From Mactromeris polynyma (taxonomy: Eukaryota > Mollusca > Bivalvia > Venerida > Mactridae): a stretch of 64,000 bases of DNA. Position 1 is the first letter of the stretch; each line of letters opens with the position of its first letter. The notes beneath the pieces were generated by a model. It ran no database searches. It was not told where the DNA came from and saw only the letters and a program-made list of their open reading frames with translations. Location of the stretch: NCBI GenBank assembly GCA_032209605.1, contig JASFXZ010000005.1:24168905-24232904 (forward strand), given 5' to 3'. The position numbers were made by a program, and so were the translations under genes. This document shows positions 33,157 to 44,900 of this stretch, piece after piece.

Positions 33157-36021
33157 ATGTCGGAACGTTCAAAAAACTCTGATGTCGAGTCTGACGTCGA
33201 TTTGGTAAGTTTTTAGTCTTGACTTTCAATCAACTAATGTACCTAGTGTATAAAAGTGTTATTTTTTCACAATTTGGAGCTGCATATATTGTTTTTATTC
33301 AATTTTTACGAATTTATTGCCACAAAATGTGACAGATTCTGAGACTGAGTCACCGAGTGCTAACACGATTTCACGAGTCGTTTACGAAGCGTCGATAGTT
33401 GAGGTTTACCGTTATTGATGAATATTGTCGATGCAGTAGAACGTTAGTGAACGATGCAATTGATTATTAATGCTGAATATTGTGATGATTTTAATTAAGC
33501 CGCCAACTAGTAGTAGTACGAAGATTCGCCCCAAGAAAATTCAACCCACGCCACTACACTAGTACTGGCTGCGTAATATTCTTTTCAATGACTCATCCGT
33601 GTATTGAGGACAAGTAGTAGTTGCACAGAGTAGTGTTCAATATGTGAACATGTGGGGTGTGTGTCTCTATCAAATATGAAAATATAATGATATATATATG
33701 ACAGTCAAAAAGATATATATGCCTAAATGTGTTTTTATCAATTTATTTATAGCGGTTTCCAATCTGCCAATAATACTGTATATATACATAGTTGACTCAA
33801 CATTAAGCCACAAGAACAGTGCACACTGTTACAGATTTTATTTAAAGCGTTCCTTTTGTTAATTGTGATGATTAAAATGTGTTTACTTTACTCAGCTTGA
33901 CGCAATTAATATTAGTCTGTTGTTCTAATAAAATTATTATTGTGACTGTAATAAGTTACACGGTTCATACTATTATAGGAAGAAGACTATAGCTCCAAAT
34001 CAACAAGTCCAGAGAGGCCTGTCAGGGGGAGAGGACGTGGTAGGTCTCGTGGTGCCCGGGGTTCCAGGAGGGCCGGTGGAGGGAGAGGTAGAGGTCACCC
34101 CAGCAGTAGATCGAGGGGGAGATCAAGAAGTAGGTCTGAGCCAGGAAGGGCTGATGAAGCACTCAGACACATACAAGGGAGACAGGACAGCATGAAGGTA
34201 ATGATTATGTATAGATTTTCCGCAGAAGATTGATCAATTATAAGGAATGAGCCATAGTGGTTTACAGATAGAGTGTCCGACTCATGATACAAAATTTGTA
34301 AGTTTGAGTCCTGCTTTTAGCAGAATTTGATCACAAACTTCACAATTTGGTGCGAGTACTGGTTTATAGCCCATGAAGCAGTTATTGAGAGGGATTAGTA
34401 AATGTTTGTAATAACTTGAGTTGTTTCCCAAAAGATGTAAAATAAATAAGTTTAAACTTATAAAAAATCCTCAAACATTTGAATATTTAGTCCCAATAAT
34501 GGCAACCTTTGATTCCCATTATTTGGTTTTGCTCTTCACATTTTATCCTTTGATCTATGCAAAGTCAAGATTACATATAAATTATGTTCAAAAAATGTTG
34601 AATAAGTTGCTTAAACTGAGAATTGTAACTTCATAATGTCAAATTCGCTGAACTAATCAAATATGCAGGCATATTGAACAAAAATTGTTTCTAGTTATAG
34701 AATTAATGTGTAATACAGGCATGTTCATAATCTTATGTGCATACTTGATTTTGCAGCAATTTTAAGAATGGTGGTTATACATGTCTTTATTTGTAATCAA
34801 TGCTTGGTTATATTTTCATGTACATCCAGGACGAGATAAACCAGATGAGTGTCGAGGAATGCAGGAAGATTCTTCTACATGTCCTTGAGAAGACGCCTAC
34901 TATCATGATTGACATCATGCGTCCAGCCGTTAGGCAACCAGGTGGCTACCATCCCGGTCCTGATGTGGCGGTGCCAGAATGGTGTGTGTGCACCAAGTGT
35001 CGAGAGATGCCGACCGCCAATGAGAGAGTTTGTTGTGGAAAGGAGAATTGTGTGTCTCTTGTACCGGTTAGTATAATAAAACTAATAAATACACACTGAC
35101 ATTAGGTAATATGAAGAATACCCATGTTTTATTGAAACTACTGACCTGTAATCATACTAATGGTACAAGATCGCCTGTTCTCCCTGCAAGCAATATTTTA
35201 TGCTTGGACTGATACTTCCATAGAATTAAAGACATTCCCAGTCAGGTACATGGCTTTCTATTTAACGCCCAACGACTTAACTACTCAACCATCAGCATTT
35301 TCTACGGTTGTTGTTTCCTCAACTTTGAGTCTGACCATGTCTATTTGGTTCCATGAACCCTTCATTGATACTATGTGCTATTTTGAGCAAAATTGCTTAT
35401 GGGGATGATGTAACAACTAGACTACAACACCCATCCCGTGAAGAGAGAAACAAGTTTATAACAATTGGTTGCAATAACAAATAAGAGCAAAGGAATTAGC
35501 GCAGCAATGTCTCACAAATGCATTGATATTTCTCTGTTGTAGGACCTTGCACAAGTATGCATTATCTGTTCACTAAATCTTTTAATTTTGCCAAATTATT
35601 GTGTGCTTTTTAAAAGCACCCAGGTTCCTAATTCATCTAGATCAGACACATGTGAAATTACTGAAAAATATTATGATTTGAGCCATCTTTCCCATATGTA
35701 CTAAATGTACAAGAGTAATTTTAATTACTGTTGATAATAGTTTGGTGTCACTTTCAGGATTTTCAAGTGCTTATCCTTGATGAGGCAGTGCTAGCTCTTG
35801 CACGCCTTCTACGCAGAGACATTTTAGTATATGATGAGGAGCCAGACCATATGGCGGCCAACAGACACACTGCCTACCGTCAATACGTTCTGTGGACATT
35901 CGGTCATTTAGGAGCTGGAGATAGGAGGGTGATTCCTTCATGTTGTGTCTGGAAAATTAGAGACAAGTTTCCAGACACATTTGGACAGTATACGGGGTAT
36001 AAGCCATCTAGGCTGGGGTGA
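33157..36021 (+). CDS. RG/RS-rich protein with P2X7-type cytoplasmic ballast domain
   Basis: Four exons, 33157-33204, 33979-34197, 34830-35066 and 35758-36021, all joined in phase 0 by GT-AG sites, encode 255 residues. Residues 17-89 are RG- and RS-rich (RGRGRGRSRGARG), suggesting nucleic-acid binding. Residues about 90-250 match the Zn-coordinating ballast domain of the P2X7 receptor C-terminus: EWCVCTKCREMPT (C141, C143, C146), VCCGKENC (C157, C158, C163), LVYDEEPDHMAANRHTAYRQ, and VIPSCCVWKIRDKFPD (C230, C231). There is no P2X channel part and no transmembrane segment. It starts near the left end of the transposon and converges on the transposase gene. I infer an accessory protein of the transposon, perhaps for DNA end or RNA binding. 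Confidence 0.9.
34258..34390 (+). repeat. tRNA-derived SINE-like fragment in intron 2
   Basis: AGTGGTTTACAGATAGAGTG resembles an A box, GACTCATGATAC an anticodon arm with CAT, and TAAGTTTGAGTCCTGC a B box. The tRNA fold is incomplete. The rest of the intron has no gene. Confidence 0.45.
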
Positions 36022-36092
36022 TTTTTGTAAATACTGTTAGTGTTTTAAAATACTGTATATGTTCACAAAAATATTTCTCTTTCATCTGTTTT

Positions 36093-36454
36093 CAGGGTGG
36101 GTGAACACATGACTTTTTTGTTTACTACGAAAGGCTGGCAGCCGATCATCCAAAATCCTGTTGCATCGATGCCTATATCGACACATAGATTTCTGTAGAT
36201 TTGCCAGAATGCGTGCCACCAAATTACAGTGAGGCGAAATGTTGTCCAAATATTTGTGGCACGCATTCTGGCCAATCTACAGAGATCTATGTGTCGATAT
36301 GGGTATTGATGCAACCGGATTTTGGACAACCCGGTTTTAGGCTATTAAAAACTATTTCTAGCAAACAGACTGCCAAAAAACATACTGTTTTGTGATCGGC
36401 CGTCGGCTTTTGTGCCGCGTAGTAAACAAAAAAGTCACGTCTTAACCCACCCTG
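36093..36454. mobile_element. 362-bp foldback MITE
   Basis: The ends CAGGGTGGGT and ACCCACCCTG are inverted, the arms continue through ACTTTTTTGTTTACTACG, and inner segments (GCCAGAATGCGTGCCAC) also pair. GTTTT flanks both sides (36088-36092 and 36455-36459), a possible 5-bp target duplication. It lies just after the stop of the P2X7-ballast gene. Confidence 0.75.
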
Positions 36455-36476
36455 GTTTTGTGGTGAGCATTACATA

Positions 36477-36784
36477 GAGGTAGTACGATCAGCAACTATA
36501 GTGACTATGGTTGGATGAATAAACTCAATCTTGTTCATCTATGGTCTAGTCACTCTGATCACTCTTCGAACTTGGAGGTTTGAATACTATATAGGTGTTC
36601 CGAACATTAACTTTGGTTCAACCACGGATTTAGTATGGTTGAACTATAGTTGATATTCGGAACACCTCTTTAGGATGTTCAACCCTCCAAATTCTAAGAG
36701 TGACCAGAGTAACTAGACCATAGATGAACTAGACTGAGTTTTTCATCCAACCATATTCACTATAGTTGCTGATCGAACTACCTC
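36477..36784. mobile_element. 308-bp foldback MITE with long arms
   Basis: The two halves are inverted over roughly 110 bp: GAGGTAGTACGATCAGCAAC at the left pairs with the complement of GTTGCTGATCGAACTACCTC at the right. The centre holds GGTGTTCCGAA / TTCGGAACACC. It lies 22 bp from the preceding MITE. No gene in 36785-37860. Confidence 0.75.
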
Positions 36785-38199
36785 ATAGTATATTCAACAT
36801 TAAATGCATCTTATACTATACCATTATTTTTATCTTCTCCTAAACTAGCTATATTAGCTTTATAATATGTAACATCATTTGAGAACGTCAATGTTTCAAA
36901 AATAGATAAATGGCTTCTGCCCAATATCTCTATATGGGAATGAAATATTATGACCAATTTCAGTTACAGAATATCAATTTATCATGTGTCACAATATGTT
37001 ATCTATTGCTTCAAGTTCATGACTCCCCTAGAATAATATGGCAATTTTATTTGGCTGGTAAGCAAAGACATTTGCTGTTAATCAAGTCTGTTTTTCAATT
37101 TGTATTCGACTGCTTGAACTCTGGTTGACATTGGCAAATATTCTGATACATGTTTATTAAAATTACAGTAATTGGCATGCTTAAAATAGTTCATATTTTT
37201 TCTCAAATATGTATTTTGATATTCATGCCCATTTTAAGCACATGCATATCACTAGTCCTTTTGGTAATAAAGACCTTTAATAATATTTTGGATTTATACC
37301 TCTAGTCCTATAGGAAAGTGACCTTATGTTACTTTTTCTGCTGCCTTTTGTACATTATAGTGTTTGTATTATAATATATATGTGTGTTGAGATGATATAT
37401 TTATGTCTAATTTGTCTACAATATTCATACAATAACTTGCTTGTAAATTTTATGTATCATATGTGTGTGTCGAATGTAAAAACCTTGAGAACAGCAGTAA
37501 TATTAAATTTACTTTACATTTACATTGAAATGATTGTATTTTTTTCTTTTTTTATAGAATATATATCAAAATGAAATAGACAGGTAGATGTAGCAATGAA
37601 AGATCTACCTACATTCCAAATATCAACAAAATCTCTCAAGAAATAAAAAGTTATGATAATTTTACTAATTTGTTCACGCTTTGAATTTGTGTGCCATCGG
37701 CGCAAATCACATTTACTTTAAATTCATATAGCGAAAACTTCTGAGTTTTCAGATTCAAATTGGCATAACGTTTTTGTCTATCAACATATAACAAAAAGGA
37801 AAACAGTTCTGTGATTCTCTTAAAGAGATCTTTACAACACAACAGTCTGTTTTGAGGTTTAATATTTAAAAAATTTAGTTGGGGTTGCTAGACCAAACTT
37901 GGTCCAAACATACTGACCTGGATCAATGTCAAGTTCAGATATGGAGCCAACGTCAGTGTTAATAAAACAGAAAAATTACTAGGAAGACAATAAGCATTGT
38001 AAAAGTATAATTATTTCAAAGATAAATAAAACAAGCATTTACTGACAAACCTTCATTTACATAACTTAATAAGCAGATTTCTAACAGAACAAGAGGGTCA
38101 TGATGGCCTTATATTGCTAACCTGAGTGCACTGCCATTTTGGCTGAATTATACTATGTGGCAATAAATTGGATTAGGTAACTTCAAAACTGTTGTTTGC

Positions 38200-38790
38200 A
38201 TGAATTATTAACAGTTTAGATAAGACTACTTCAAATGTGATCCAGATTTTCAAGGTGGACAAATGTGCTTGCGAGACATGTTATTCCATCCAAAGGGAAC
38301 AAAGCCCCCTCCCCCTGGCGGCCATGTTTCTTATAACATTATAATTTGACCAATATTAGTAAGGAACCACTAGTGACTGCTTTCCACCAAATATCAAAGC
38401 TCTATATATAATGGTTCTGGACAAAAAGTCTTTCGAAGTTTTCACTTTTAGAATCTATTTTTTCCTGTGAAGTTTCGACAAACTATTTAGTGGTGTAGGA
38501 GATATCATTTATAGTTTCCACAATATACATATCTGGAACAAGGCCCGTCCCATGACGGCCATGTTTTTTGGACAACATCTTTCAAGTTTAAACTTTAACA
38601 AATTTAATACTTAGACACCAGACCATTGATGCAACTTTGAAAGAGTTCCACCCCAGGATTATTCTAATGAAGTTTGGACTAAATCCATTCAGTTGTTTAA
38701 GAAAATGTTGACAGATGGCGCACAACAACAGACAACTAACCAACCTAAAAGCTTACCATGAGCACTTTGTGCTCAGGTGAGCTAAAAAAC
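38200..38790. repeat. probable interspersed repeat ending in a GAGCAC hairpin
   Basis: Sentences such as GCGGCCATGTTTCTTATAAC and GACGGCCATGTTTTTTGGAC recur within the stretch, and it ends GAGCACTTTGTGCTCAGGTG AGCTAA. A related CTAGCTCACCTGAATAACAG sits near 41873. I take it for a widespread mollusc repeat; this rests on general recollection. It lies between the two convergent genes. Confidence 0.35.
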
Positions 38791-38997
38791 AGTATCTATG
38801 TACAATGGTCCATCATAATGTCATTTGTTACAACTGAAAAAGTCATCACAAGTGATTAATATCATTTGTTAAAACTTCATTCATACTAAAAGAATGGTGT
38901 TTGTTCTGTCTTTCTGCAGGCTAGTATAGACTTCTTCAAACACTTATTTGCAATTTAAAGAAACTCCAATCAGGGACATGAATAGTTCAAATTTTCA

Positions 38998-41900
38998 TCA
39001 AAATCTTGACACCTTTTCCTGCATAATTTCTTGTGTGGATTTTGGTTCCTCTGGAGCCAGGTGAGCTGATATCCGCCTTGGATCATCTACCTCCAATTCC
39101 TTTTTTTTACGCATGCCAATCTTGTCATGGATACGCATTTTCAGTGCTCTGTTCAAAATTCTATTTACATACTCATAATTCTTTGCAACCTTCTTTGCAT
39201 GTGCTGTCCATCTAGCACTCTTCTTATTCCAGTGTCTTTGTAATCTGAAATTGTGTAAAATAATATGTCTGTTAAATTTTTTTGCAAGATGCAGCTTTTT
39301 CGATAAAGATTTATCCTTGGAAAATCTAGTGTGGCCGTAACCAAATTCTGTACTGTCGAGATTGTTGTGGCTAATATATTTTAGCATTCATGAAATCTAT
39401 TACTGTATACGCAGACATATTGGCGGTAGTTTTATTCCACTATATTGGCGTTCTACACTGATCCACCAACCAAATCAAGAAAAATGTAAACAATTGCCAA
39501 TTTTGGTTGGCAGAGTTCAATGTGACCAAGGTATTAAACTTGAAGTGAAAGTAATGTCCGAGCCTTTGTAATTGCCTGAAGAACCGTGATATGTCACTTG
39601 TCACTTATACCCATCATGTATAATTAGACAAATTAAGTTATTAATTTCGTGAAAGTGACAAAAATATAAAAACATGGAAAAAACACCAAATTTGCACCCG
39701 CCAATTTAAGCTGCATACAGTATATTGGAAAATAAGTGGCCCAGACATGTTCTACATTATTTTGTCTTTCGATGTATAAGTTGTCACTAGACTTGTACAT
39801 GGCTTTGTTTGTGATATACACAATTTTGCTGTAACATTGGTATGACAGTAGGAACAAGACCTCGGTATGCATAGAGCTATAGATCTCTTGTTTATCACTT
39901 GATTCCTAGTAATTGCTCAAGTTATACCTTTGTGTTCCGTCTTTGTTGACAATGACATCTCTCCCAAGATTCATGTTGTGATCCAGAGCAGCAAGAAGGT
40001 TTCGACATCTGTATACAGGTGGGGAATATGAAAACCTCTTGGAACAATACATGAGAATATGCTGATGGAATCCTTCAAGATCTGCTGTACTCCTGCAATA
40101 TAAACAAGTATGAATGGTCAATATGAAAGCATGTGTTTCTGGCGAACATATGATATGTTAGCACTAACACTTATAATCCATTTCAAGTTATAAATTGCCC
40201 TAAATATATAATTTTACTGTAACTCAATTCAATCACAGACATACTGTTTACACATGTAAATTGTTTTTCTGACTCACCGTGTCCTATGGCATATTAAAAA
40301 TTGCAATCAAGAACAAAATACCATAATCAAATACAAAATTCAAACAGGGGCGTTTGGAGTGAGTACATCAGCTATCCTTACTCTCAATTCTGGTGATAAG
40401 GTAAAACATGTAACTATTTAGGATGTACAAACCATGAAATCAAACATACCTGAAGTTCAAAAAGTAACCAACTTTGTTGAGAAGTCTTTTGTCAAGCACT
40501 ATGCTTGACAAATCTTTCAACACTGCTGCATCCTTCGATGCGTCAAGCCATGGCTTATGTCTAATATCATCAGCACTCAAAGGTGCATGTAGGCAACCTG
40601 CCATGCCATCACCATCTGGAAGTATCCATTCATGTGTGTTTGTAACATGATGAAGAACACTTCTCCAGATACTCTGAAATAGAATTGCAATAAACATTTT
40701 TAAACACATCTCTATTAGTGACCAGAACAATCATATATTCGTATCAAATTGAAAATCTAATAAATAGCCATTATGACTAAAGCTGTTCTTTAGTCATGTA
40801 TATATCAAAGAATCTGTAGTTTAAAATGTATTGTAGGCAAATATTTTTAATTGCTGGTATTCGTTTGTCCCCACATAATTAGGCTGTTAAAACACCCACT
40901 TTTGCTGATGACTACTTCTTCAGAGAGAATGTGTGTTTGCAGCTGTATAGTAATTAAGTTATAACCTCCATCAGTGGATAATAGAAGTACAGTAATGTTA
41001 CAAAAAAACACCTGAATGAAGATGAGAAGAATGTTTAGTATACATGGTCTACATTATTAACTGTTGCATCTCATCTTGCAGATTTAATCGATGTTTCTGA
41101 CTTCCTAAATTTACATAGGTACTCCCAAATACCCGTAAGTATTTGAGAAATGTCTTTCAGAAGAATGAAGTAATCAATTATGATATAAAATAGCGATGAA
41201 AATAAATGCTTACCACAAATTGCCTGCAGCTGTTAGCTTCTTTGCATGCAAACCAGAAATGATTCACAATGTCTCTCGACCACTTCAGCAAAATGGAATT
41301 CTGTTTTTTCTGGGCAACCTAAATTTGAACAATCAAATATGAAAGATGAAGCAATAAAGAAAATGAGGTATATATGTGAACTTGTGGAAAGCTGTCCTAA
41401 TTTATTTTACTAATGACTAAATATTTAATTAGAAAATTCCTTGAATGATCCTCAAAATCTAATATTACCGTTGCAAACTTTAGGCATAGGTGGCCACTTG
41501 GTGTTGAACATTTGGTCCGAATCATGTAACCTAATTGTTTTCATCAAGAGCCCTGCTTGGGCAATCTTTATGAAATAAAAAATGTCCATTGACCATTCTA
41601 TAAGAGCGGACACAACATTCAATCTAATTAATGTACATCATAACTGATTTAACTCCATAAGAATGTACAAGCTCACACTGATGTGCAGTTACCTTCACTA
41701 TCTTTTTTCCAAGATTCTTTGCCACATGCCAAATATCGTGGGAATGCTTCAATTCTGCGTATCTTGACTCTGGAATATATACATTTCGAATTGCCTTACC
41801 CATACATAACAAAATTAACACGACAATATATATATAAAAACTCTGTTACTAGAGGGCAATGTTACCCCTGTCTAGCTCACCTGAATAACAGAGAAAGTTT

Positions 41901-44900
41901 GTAATTTGATATGTATTTCATAAATAAAGACAAATATTTAGACCTAAATAGAAGATTAGATATTAATTATAGAATGTTAAAAATAGTTTTTTATCCTAGT
42001 GAAATCTTTTTCACCCAAAGACACAGTAATAAACTTGTCCGAGATTTCAATGATATCAACCATGTTCCATAATGATTGGGTTAAATTGTGATATCGAGTG
42101 ATAACAGGCCAAATGTTGAAGACGTGCATGTGCGAGCACATTGTGAACTACAAAGGCATGCCGAAGTCACTAATGAAACATATAGATCATGCATAAAAAC
42201 CTGTTCACTTTAACACTTTGTCAGAAATTGATTAAAATTACACTGGTTGCATTCATACTAGAATATTTTGCCAAACTTACTCATCAGTGCTCCAATACCC
42301 AGATGAGCATCAGTGACGACTTCATTTACTTCAACACCTTTATTTTCCAGTTCTGCCATTGCTCTCTGGAATCCTACTTTCTCCATGTTAACTGACTTTC
42401 GATCTGTGATGCGTTTATCCAGTGTTTGTAGAGTCAGAATTTTCTTTGTAGCATCCTCCATCAGAGTATAAGAACAGTACTGTGAACAGTGTCCAGGTGA
42501 ATCATTTCTTCCATCACCTGTTTGAGTATAATGAATAATCAAATATAAATTCTAAAAGGCGATATTGTTCATTTTAATGGGCCTGAACCTACTTTATTCT
42601 CAGATCATAAATAATTCAATGTTTAATTTTATTTTGTTTTATCGACTTCACAGTTTGTCTGAAAATAACATTTCAGTTATGTTAATGTCCTATATCTTCG
42701 TATGCAGTTTGACTGAACTATATTAAATACTTTTACAAACCGTATTAAATACTTTTACAATTATGCTGCGGACAATACAATTCAATAAAGGGAGGTTAAT
42801 AAAACAAGAATTATGTCAAAAGCGCCTAGATGCATCCACTTCCCACATTTCTCAAAATAAGATCAGGTTTCTGTAATTATGCTCGTACCGAGTGATGACA
42901 CAAACAAAACTTTGTCAAGCTTGACATTAATGTACATAAAAATGGGCCTGTTTGCACTAATGATGGCAATAACCATAAAACAGCATTACGAGTACTTGAT
43001 AGTATAAAATAATCAAATCTTGTTCATATGCCAACACAGCATATACAAGTTAAAAATGCTTGTCTGATTTCTTACACAAAGTCACAATACACTATACAAG
43101 CATAATGAAAATAACAGTCAAATCTTTGGTGAAAATGTTGGCAAAACAGATGAAACCATTAACACACCTTAACCATTCTATACCAGATAGGGATAGTATG
43201 GTTTAAGGTGACACAATAACAAGATTGGAAAATCAATATGATCATGATTTAAAGAGACAAGTAGGGAGCAATTTAAGATCTTACCTAATACAACAACTTG
43301 CTGACCCTGGAAATTGCTGACAATCTCTTGTTGATGTTCCAGCCAGTATTGGTCAACAGTTGGAATGAGATACGTGGACTGAATGCGGTGAAACTGGTCC
43401 GATGAAGGAAACTTCAAGTTTAGCATCTGGGCCCATAAACATAACTTCCCATAGTTGTTTCCCGAGGTCAATATGGCACCACAAACCAGGAAATCTCCAC
43501 TGTGGAGTCTTTTGTTTAAAATTGGCTGTGAGCACCAATCTCTGCTCACATGACCTTTGCAACACACCTAAAAATAAGTGTAATACTGTAATAAACTGTC
43601 ATACATTATATTTAAACTAAACGTTCCTTGTCCTAAAGCTGCTGATTACGAATCCGAAAGTCCGGGATTCGATCCCTCACCCAGCCGGGTAAAATAGAAA
43701 TGCTCTCAGTGTTTGCCACAAAATAAAGTACTGCTAAGTAACCAGGAAAGTATTGGTTAGACTACTGGAAAGTACTGGTTAGAATACTGGAAAGTACTGG
43801 TTAGACTACTGGAAAGTACTGGTTAGACTCCTTGAAAGTACTGGTTAGACTCCTGGAATGTACTGGTTAGACTACTGGAAAGTACTGGTTAGACTCCATG
43901 AAAGTACTGGTTAGACTCCATGAAAGTACTGGTTAGACTCCTGGAATGTACTGGTAAGACTACAGGAAAATAATGGTTAGACACCTTGAAAGTACTGGTT
44001 AGACTACTGGAAAGTACGGGTTAAACTCCTGGAAAGTACTGGTAAGACTACTGGAAAGTACTGGTTAGACTCATGGAAAGTACTGGTTAGACTCGTAGAA
44101 AGTACTGGTTAGACTACTGGAAAGTACTGGTTAGACTCCATGAAAGTACTGGTTAGACTCCATGAAAGTACTGGTTAGACTCCTGGAATGTACTGGTAAG
44201 ACTACAGGAAAATAATGGTTAGACACCTTGAAAGTACTGGTTAGACTACTGGAAAGTACGGGTTAAACTCCTGGAAAGTACTGGTAAGACTACTGGAAAG
44301 TACTGGTTAGACTCATGGAAAGTACTGGTTAGACTTGTAGACAGTACTGGTTAGATTCTTGCAAAGTACTGGTTAGACTCGTAGAAAGTACTGGTTAGAC
44401 TACTGGAAAGTACTGGTTAGACTCCTGGAAAGTACTGGTTAGACTCGTAGAAAGTACTGGTTAGACTCCTGGAAAGTACTGGTTAGACTACTGGAAAGTA
44501 CTGGTTAGACTTCTGGAAAGTACTGGTTAGACTCATGGAAAGTACTGGTTAGACTCGTAGAAAGTACTGATTAGACTCCTGGAAAGTACTGGTTAGACTC
44601 CTGGAAAGTACTGGTTAGACTCGTAGAAAGTACTGGTTAGACTCCTGGAAAGTACTGGTTAGACCTAACTACAGGAAAGTACTGGTTAGACTCGTGGAAC
44701 TCGGAATAAAATTCTCTACAACAAATTAATAATTGTTTCAAAACAAATATTTAGAACTGTCATCATTTGTTTCTTTTCAAAATATGTTGTGCAAAGTAAA
44801 GCATACCCATCTAAAGTACAGAGCTGAGCCTACAAAGTCATCCTTCAGTGAAAGCGCCTCCTTACAGCCACTAGTTGAACACTTGGTAACTGTTATGTCA

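Noticed and set aside
33157..36021. A true P2X7 receptor gene
   Set aside because: No transmembrane segments or P2X ectodomain; the first exons are RG/RS-rich and the gene starts 241 bp from the transposon end.
43748..44700. Regular repeat that could suggest a CRISPR array
   Set aside because: Units are contiguous 22-mers with graded variants and no unique spacers, in an intron of an animal transposon.
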